NCBI GenBank assembly: GCA_017543725.1
Contig: JAFYFO010000392.1
Span: 1-9,304 of the forward strand
DNA length: 9,304 nucleotides
From: Eubacterium sp.
GTDB lineage: Bacteria > Bacillota > Clostridia > Oscillospirales > Acutalibacteraceae
Direction: 5' to 3'
This document shows positions 5,086 to 9,304 of this stretch, in pieces. Each line of letters opens with the position of its first letter. Positions within the stretch are counted from its first letter, which is position 1. A program made the position numbers and the translations under genes. Below the pieces are notes generated by a model, which saw only the letters and a program-made list of their open reading frames with translations, was not told where the DNA came from and did no database searches.

Positions 5086-8000
5086 GTAACAGAGTGGACT
5101 CCGATTGCTTCATCGGATTTCACAAAACTCAGTGAGGCTGTAACAAACGGCAGCCTTGGCGAAGTTCCCACATATAACGATATGGGAAAGGCTATGACAT
5201 GGTCAACAGGACTGTGGACAGGAAACGGAAATGCAGAACTTTCTGCAGACGGCGCGCTTTATATTCCTGACGGATATATTTATCTTTCGGGATATGAAAC
5301 CGGATTGGTTCCGATTTCAGGCGTTTCCAACTGGAAAATTGATGTTGGTTTCAGATTTAAAAACATAACTGAAAACGATATCCATGTAACAGACGGTTAT
5401 CATTCCGATGAAGAGCACTGCTTCATTAAAATGTACAGCGGAACAGACGCTTTGACAAATCCTGCTTATGCTAAACACGAAAACTGCTATTTTGAGCAAA
5501 ACGCAAACGGCTTATGCTATGCGGGCAGCGAAACAGCGGGAAAGGGCAGCGAAGACCCCGATAACGCTATCTGCACAGGTTCAAAATATCTTGAAGCAGA
5601 GCAGAACTATCACTATGTTGCAGAGTTTACTGAAGGAACACTTTTCGTTTACATAACAAACGACGAGGGTGAAGTTGTTCAGTATGTTCTTGAAACAGAT
5701 GATGAAGATTTTATTCAGGCTCTTCAATCATCCTCAAATGTAACCAGCATTAAACTCGGCGACGATGATAATGCCGCTTACTACAGATCACTTGAATACA
5801 GAAATATAACTTTCTATTCAGGTGAAGAAACAGGAACAGCGGAAGACAGAATGTTGGAAGCAATTGAACTTTATGAAACAAAAATGAGCGGAACATATAT
5901 CTTCTCCGATATGGCAGAAGCGTATGACGCATATGTTGCTGCAAACAAGGCATATGACGCATGGAAATACGGTAATAAAGATATTAATCTTGACACCTAT
6001 TCAAAAGCGCTCAGAAAAAAGACCGTCAATATGTTCCCCTGGAGATATGACGGATATGAAAACGGCGTAACTCCCTGGTTTGCAAACGACAGCGGCGATA
6101 ACGCTCTTTATGCGGCAAACGGAGTCGGAAACATTCTTCACTGGGAGAATGCACAGAAATACACAAACACTGTTGCAAACGTTACAATTGAACTCTGGCA
6201 GCCGGCAAACACGGTTTTGCTTCTTGACGGATTCAAAACTCCTGCAATGCCGGTTATGGGCGTTGCTCAGAAAACTACAGGCAAATCCAGATATATTTAT
6301 CAATTGTATCCGAGCGCTTCTTCAAGCAGTAACGCAAACAGTCCTTATTTCAGACTCGGCACTGTTAACGGAGAAACCGCATGGTATGGTCATAACGGCA
6401 ACACAAACAGAAACTATGACTGGACCTGGTCCATTTCAAGCACGGACAACCTTGGCAGAATCAAGGGTGAAGCGGGCGACCCCTCAACCTCAACAAGACT
6501 TGAAATGTCGAGAAGATTGACAACAAACTACTGGGGTTCCTTTGCAAACGTTATGAAGTTCGTCGGAACTCAGAACGAAGCACTTAAATCCTATAATGTT
6601 GATTGGTACCGTGTTTCGGGCGACGACCCCAACGACACAGGATATTTCACCCCTGATGCGCAGGTTAAGGTTCTCAACTATAAGGCGCTTCTTGATTTGA
6701 TGCAGGATACATCAAATATGGCGCTTCTTAACATCCCCGAGGAAACTTATACTCAGGGCGGTTTAAGACCTATTCTTGAAGCATATGACCTTGCAACATC
6801 TGTTGATATAACTTCATATGATTATAACAATAATTCTGATGTTGAAGCAGCAGGAAATGCAATTCAGCAGGCGGCTGATGCGTTTGGCACCGTTTCCGTT
6901 TCTCAGGATGTTGCAGGCTACGACGCACTCAGAAGCGCAATCAAAGCAAAGAAAACAACCTATGAAGCAGGTTCCGAAGGATATACTCCCGAATCATGGG
7001 CAACTTTTGCGGCGGCTTATGAAGCGGCGGTTGCAATTTTTGAAAACATCCAGGAAACAGGCTATAACGACGCTGCAAACGCTCAGGCTAAGGCGGACGC
7101 TCTTAACGCTGCAGAACTTGTTACAATAGTTGAAAAGGTTGACACGGCTGAACTTGAAATTGCAATTGATGAAGCAGACGACGCAATCGCAAACAAGGGA
7201 ATGTTTACTGCAGATTCTTATGCCGCATCCAATATTGAAGCAGTAACCGAAGCGGCAAAAACCGCTGTTTGGGGCAACGCTTCAAATTATCCGAATGCAA
7301 AATTCAAACTTGATTTAAGCGATGAAAACACCGCAATCGTCAGCAATCAGACAGACCTTGTTAAAGCGGCTATTTATGCGCTCAGAATTGATAAAACAAC
7401 GGTTGTTATGTCAGCCGCTGAGCAGTCAATGGAATCCGCAATTGCACTTGCAGGAAACTACAGCGCAGAGGATTACGGCAACTATGCAGACCTCCTTTCT
7501 GCAGTTAACGCAGCAAACGCTTTTGTTGTAACGATTAACACAGTTTCAAAGGGATGCATAACTTCAAAGATTTCAGAGTACAAAACAAAAACAAGAGCGA
7601 TAATCAATGCTATCAATCTCCTTCGTCCCGCATTTGATAAGATAACAAACGGAACCTGGGGCAGTTTCTCGGCAAACAACACAACAAGCATTGATTCAAC
7701 CGAAGGAGGCTCAAGATGGAGACTCAACTTCATAAGAAACAATGATGTTGTTGTTTTCAGAACTCAGTATGACCCATTCACTGTTGACCTCGGCGGAGCA
7801 ACATTTGAATGGTGGACAAGTGAAAACTTTGATGCTGACCTTGATTCAATCAATATCTATGATGAAGCGGATAATACCGTGGGTGAATTAGTAACAAACT
7901 GGGCGGTTGCAGGTCAGACTCCGGCATCGGGCTCTATTTCAAATCCCGATGATTATCCCGGAATGCTTTCTGCAGGAACCGAAGAAAGCAGCACATACAT

Positions 8001-9304
8001 GATTAAAAACTTAACTGTTTCATCAGGCTCGTCGGATATTCTCGGAAGAGATAACAGCGGAACGGCAATATATGATAATTCATATATCTTTGATGAAATA
8101 CTTTCAAACACAAACGGTTCCGATTCAAATGCGCGCGAAGGAAGCGTAACAACAAAGAACGGAACAACATATATCAACGGCGAATTTTCAATTTCCATCC
8201 CGAGAGAAACAAAGAAAAAACTTTCGGCAGAAACCCTCCCGACAATGACAGCGCATACCCTTTCTTCAAATATCGGTATGATTTATGTATGGACATATCA
8301 GCCGTTCCTCAGATATACAGGTTATTCGCATAACAGAACGCCTTACACTCAAACAACATATGTTATGAATATTGCTCCTCTTATGGAACTTATTTCAACA
8401 GCAAGAGCAATTGAGGCGGACGAAGCGCAGTATAAAACAGCGTCATGGAATGCTTTCTCAACAGCACTTTCGGCAGCAAGAGCGGATATGGACTACGGCA
8501 ATATGACCGCGGAAGATATTGAAAGCGCTTGCCAGACGAGATACACAAATCTCTGGGACGCATACACATCGCTTGAAAAGGCTGCAACAAACACAAGCAT
8601 CCACGCAGCAGTTGAAGCAGACGAAGCAGTCGGCAACACATATAAGGCTGATAATAAAGACGGCAGATGGAGCCCTGCACGCTGGGCAACCTTCAAGGAT
8701 GCATATGAAGCGGCGGCGGCAGCAATCGCAAACGGCGGAATATATTCAGATGTTAATGTCCGCAACTACGGAACGGAAAAACAGCCTGAAATCGACGCAA
8801 TCGCATCAGCGCTCACAACAGCATATAACGAACTTATCACCTACGGCGCAAGAGCGGACTTCACAGCATTGTTCAACGCGGCGAGCAGAACGGGCTACGA
8901 AGCGCTTGAGGATAACAAGTACACAGCGTCATCGCTCAGAGCAATTGCTCAGGCACTCGCAAATGCGGCTGAATATCCGTATCTCAATATGACCGAAACC
9001 GAAAGAAATGCGGTATACAGCGAAACAGAGAATGTTAACGCAATCGCGGCAGAGGCTGCAAAGATTGAAAACCTTTATGCAAACGCACCTGTTGAAACAA
9101 CAGTTGACGCGTCAGCGCTTGAAGCGGCAAAGGCAAACGCAAAGGCTTCAATCAAAGACCCCGACGCATACGGAAATGTTGATGAAATCAAAGCGCTTAT
9201 CGATAATGCTGATTATTCGGAAGAAGTAACAATCTACGGCGATTATAAAGTTGCAGGCGTTATGTATGACAGCCAGGAAGAACTTGATAATGCAGTAGGC
9301 GAAA
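4993..9304 (+). CDS. Giant secreted modular protein with beta-rich domains and FIVAR-like repeats (3' end outside window)
   Basis: One open frame of 1437 complete codons runs to the window edge without a stop. Residues 1-31 are a signal peptide. About 37-276 is a beta-rich region resembling concanavalin A/LamG-like lectin folds. 277-344 is a helical linker module. 345-552 is a second, aromatic-rich beta region I do not recognise. 556-880 is a helical array. About 881-1126 is a third beta-rich region. 1127 onward is a second helical array. The arrays resemble FIVAR modules, found in large surface and carbohydrate-active proteins of Gram-positive bacteria. No catalytic motif, dockerin, LPXTG or S-layer motif is visible, but the C-terminus is missing. 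The gene has its own promoter and leader and is divergent from argGH. It is probably a surface or extracellular adhesin or glycan-binding protein; function is inferred from architecture only. Gene reality is near certain. Confidence 0.96.
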   Translation, partial: MSKLSKKMLAAFLAVVMAIPTLLVMPFSAQAVTEWTPIASSDFTKLSEAVTNGSLGEVPTYNDMGKAMTWSTGLWTGNGNAELSADGALYIPDGYIYLSGYETGLVPISGVSNWKIDVGFRFKNITENDIHVTDGYHSDEEHCFIKMYSGTDALTNPAYAKHENCYFEQNANGLCYAGSETAGKGSEDPDNAICTGSKYLEAEQNYHYVAEFTEGTLFVYITNDEGEVVQYVLETDDEDFIQALQSSSNVTSIKLGDDDNAAYYRSLEYRNITFYSGEETGTAEDRMLEAIELYETKMSGTYIFSDMAEAYDAYVAANKAYDAWKYGNKDINLDTYSKALRKKTVNMFPWRYDGYENGVTPWFANDSGDNALYAANGVGNILHWENAQKYTNTVANVTIELWQPANTVLLLDGFKTPAMPVMGVAQKTTGKSRYIYQLYPSASSSSNANSPYFRLGTVNGETAWYGHNGNTNRNYDWTWSISSTDNLGRIKGEAGDPSTSTRLEMSRRLTTNYWGSFANVMKFVGTQNEALKSYNVDWYRVSGDDPNDTGYFTPDAQVKVLNYKALLDLMQDTSNMALLNIPEETYTQGGLRPILEAYDLATSVDITSYDYNNNSDVEAAGNAIQQAADAFGTVSVSQDVAGYDALRSAIKAKKTTYEAGSEGYTPESWATFAAAYEAAVAIFENIQETGYNDAANAQAKADALNAAELVTIVEKVDTAELEIAIDEADDAIANKGMFTADSYAASNIEAVTEAAKTAVWGNASNYPNAKFKLDLSDENTAIVSNQTDLVKAAIYALRIDKTTVVMSAAEQSMESAIALAGNYSAEDYGNYADLLSAVNAANAFVVTINTVSKGCITSKISEYKTKTRAIINAINLLRPAFDKITNGTWGSFSANNTTSIDSTEGGSRWRLNFIRNNDVVVFRTQYDPFTVDLGGATFEWWTSENFDADLDSINIYDEADNTVGELVTNWAVAGQTPASGSISNPDDYPGMLSAGTEESSTYMIKNLTVSSGSSDILGRDNSGTAIYDNSYIFDEILSNTNGSDSNAREGSVTTKNGTTYINGEFSISIPRETKKKLSAETLPTMTAHTLSSNIGMIYVWTYQPFLRYTGYSHNRTPYTQTTYVMNIAPLMELISTARAIEADEAQYKTASWNAFSTALSAARADMDYGNMTAEDIESACQTRYTNLWDAYTSLEKAATNTSIHAAVEADEAVGNTYKADNKDGRWSPARWATFKDAYEAAAAAIANGGIYSDVNVRNYGTEKQPEIDAIASALTTAYNELITYGARADFTALFNAASRTGYEALEDNKYTASSLRAIAQALANAAEYPYLNMTETERNAVYSETENVNAIAAEAAKIENLYANAPVETTVDASALEAAKANAKASIKDPDAYGNVDEIKALIDNADYSEEVTIYGDYKVAGVMYDSQEELDNAVGE
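5101..5820 (+). other. N-terminal beta-rich, ConA/LamG-like region
   Basis: Residues 37-276 alternate short hydrophobic strands with turns. Examples are GALYIPDGYIYLSGYE, NWKIDVGFRFKN and YHYVAEFTEGTLFVYITN. The last two have the pattern seen in lectin-like beta-sandwiches that measure ligand or cell-wall glycans. Four cysteines, 143, 165, 175 and 194, cluster here and could form two disulfides. The protein has only two others in the window (855, 1180). Fold assignment is by eye and tentative. Confidence 0.5.
6025..6648 (+). other. Second beta-rich region, unrecognised
   Basis: Residues 345-552 are rich in Trp, Tyr, Asn and Gly (PWRYDGY, TPWFAND, TAWYGHNGN, YDWTWS). They lack long amphipathic helices, unlike the flanks. 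A low-complexity serine patch sits near 443-447. Exposed aromatics are common in glycan-binding domains, but I cannot match this to a family. Confidence 0.45.
6658..7632 (+). repeat. First array of FIVAR-like helical modules
   Basis: Residues 556-880 hold about four helical modules. Each carries a version of Y-[ST]-x-x-[SD]-[WY]-x-x-[FY] opening its second helix. These are YTQGGLRPI at 586, YTPESWATF at 664, FTADSYAAS at 738 and YSAEDYGNY at 823, giving spacings of 78, 74 and 85 residues. The 664 copy is the most canonical FIVAR sequence; the others are degenerate. Such three-helix modules usually act as stalks or ligand-binding spacers on surface proteins. Confidence 0.7.
7633..8370 (+). other. 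Third beta-rich region, unrecognised
   Basis: Residues about 881-1126 lie between the two helical arrays. They contain strand-rich stretches such as VVVFRTQYDPFTVDLGG and ATFEWWTSENF, acidic D/N-rich loops at 943-959 (possible metal sites, not a clear EF-hand) and YVWTYQPFLRYTGY near 1101-1114. Similarity to regions one and two is not obvious by eye. Function is unknown. Confidence 0.4.
8371..9303 (+). repeat. Second array of FIVAR-like helical modules (continues past window)
   Basis: Residues 1127-1437 hold at least three modules with the same motif: YKTASWNAF at 1147, WSPARWATF at 1226 and YTASSLRAI at 1310. Spacings are 79 and 84 residues. A further, different module starts near 1370. Tryptophan is kept in the first two, followed by amphipathic Ala-rich helices. 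The third copy, with Leu-Arg at the motif's end, resembles the degenerate first copy at 586. The array is cut by the window edge. Confidence 0.7.

Noticed and set aside
4993..9304. Several open frames of 60-157 codons in other frames, on both strands, inside the giant gene
   Set aside because: They lack ribosome binding sites, have skewed compositions (for example Gln/Arg-rich) expected from shifted reading of Ala/Thr/Asn-rich coding sequence, and overlap a frame with a clear signal peptide and domains.

Overview
The window looks like chromosomal DNA from an anaerobic gut-type Bacillota, most likely Clostridia of the Ruminococcaceae/Oscillospirales kind. This is an inference. It rests on moderate-to-low GC with AT-rich spacers, strong GGAGG-type ribosome binding sites, sigma-A-like promoters, a DegV-family lipid-binding protein, and a very large Ala/Thr/Asn-rich secreted protein with FIVAR-like helical repeats. 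I cannot name a species.

The left half (1-4547) is on the minus strand. Read in the direction of transcription it holds argG (4547-3309) and argH (3266-1887), the last two steps of arginine synthesis, as a two-gene operon. A good intrinsic terminator (1845-1876) follows. A strong promoter (1812-1840) then drives a DegV/FakB-like gene (1783-923) and an RluA-family pseudouridine synthase gene (917-72), which are 5 bases apart. At the left edge a separate promoter and ribosome binding site point to another minus-strand gene, of which only three codons are inside the window.

A 445-base AT-rich divergent spacer (4548-4992) separates argG from the gene on the right. Next to argG it holds a sigma-A-like promoter and two sites sharing the core TGTAT-N4-ATGCA, which fits the ARG-box pattern of ArgR/AhrC. 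The two sites lie 73 bp apart centre to centre. A 14-bp perfect palindrome abuts the distal one. On the other side are a plus-strand promoter and a structured leader with two strong hairpins, ending in a GGAGG ribosome binding site.

The right half (4993-9304) is one uninterrupted plus-strand reading frame of at least 1437 codons that runs off the window. It encodes a signal peptide, then three beta-rich regions separated and followed by two arrays of helical FIVAR-like modules with a 74-85 residue period. It is a giant secreted or surface protein, probably binding glycans or other surface partners. Its C-terminus, which would show an anchor, dockerin or enzyme domain, is not in the window.

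The most notable items are this multi-module protein, its double-hairpin leader, the paired ARG-box-like sites, and the inverted repeat over the degV promoter. I see no CRISPR array, tRNA, rRNA, insertion sequence or phage gene. I do not claim a complete new defence or metabolic system.
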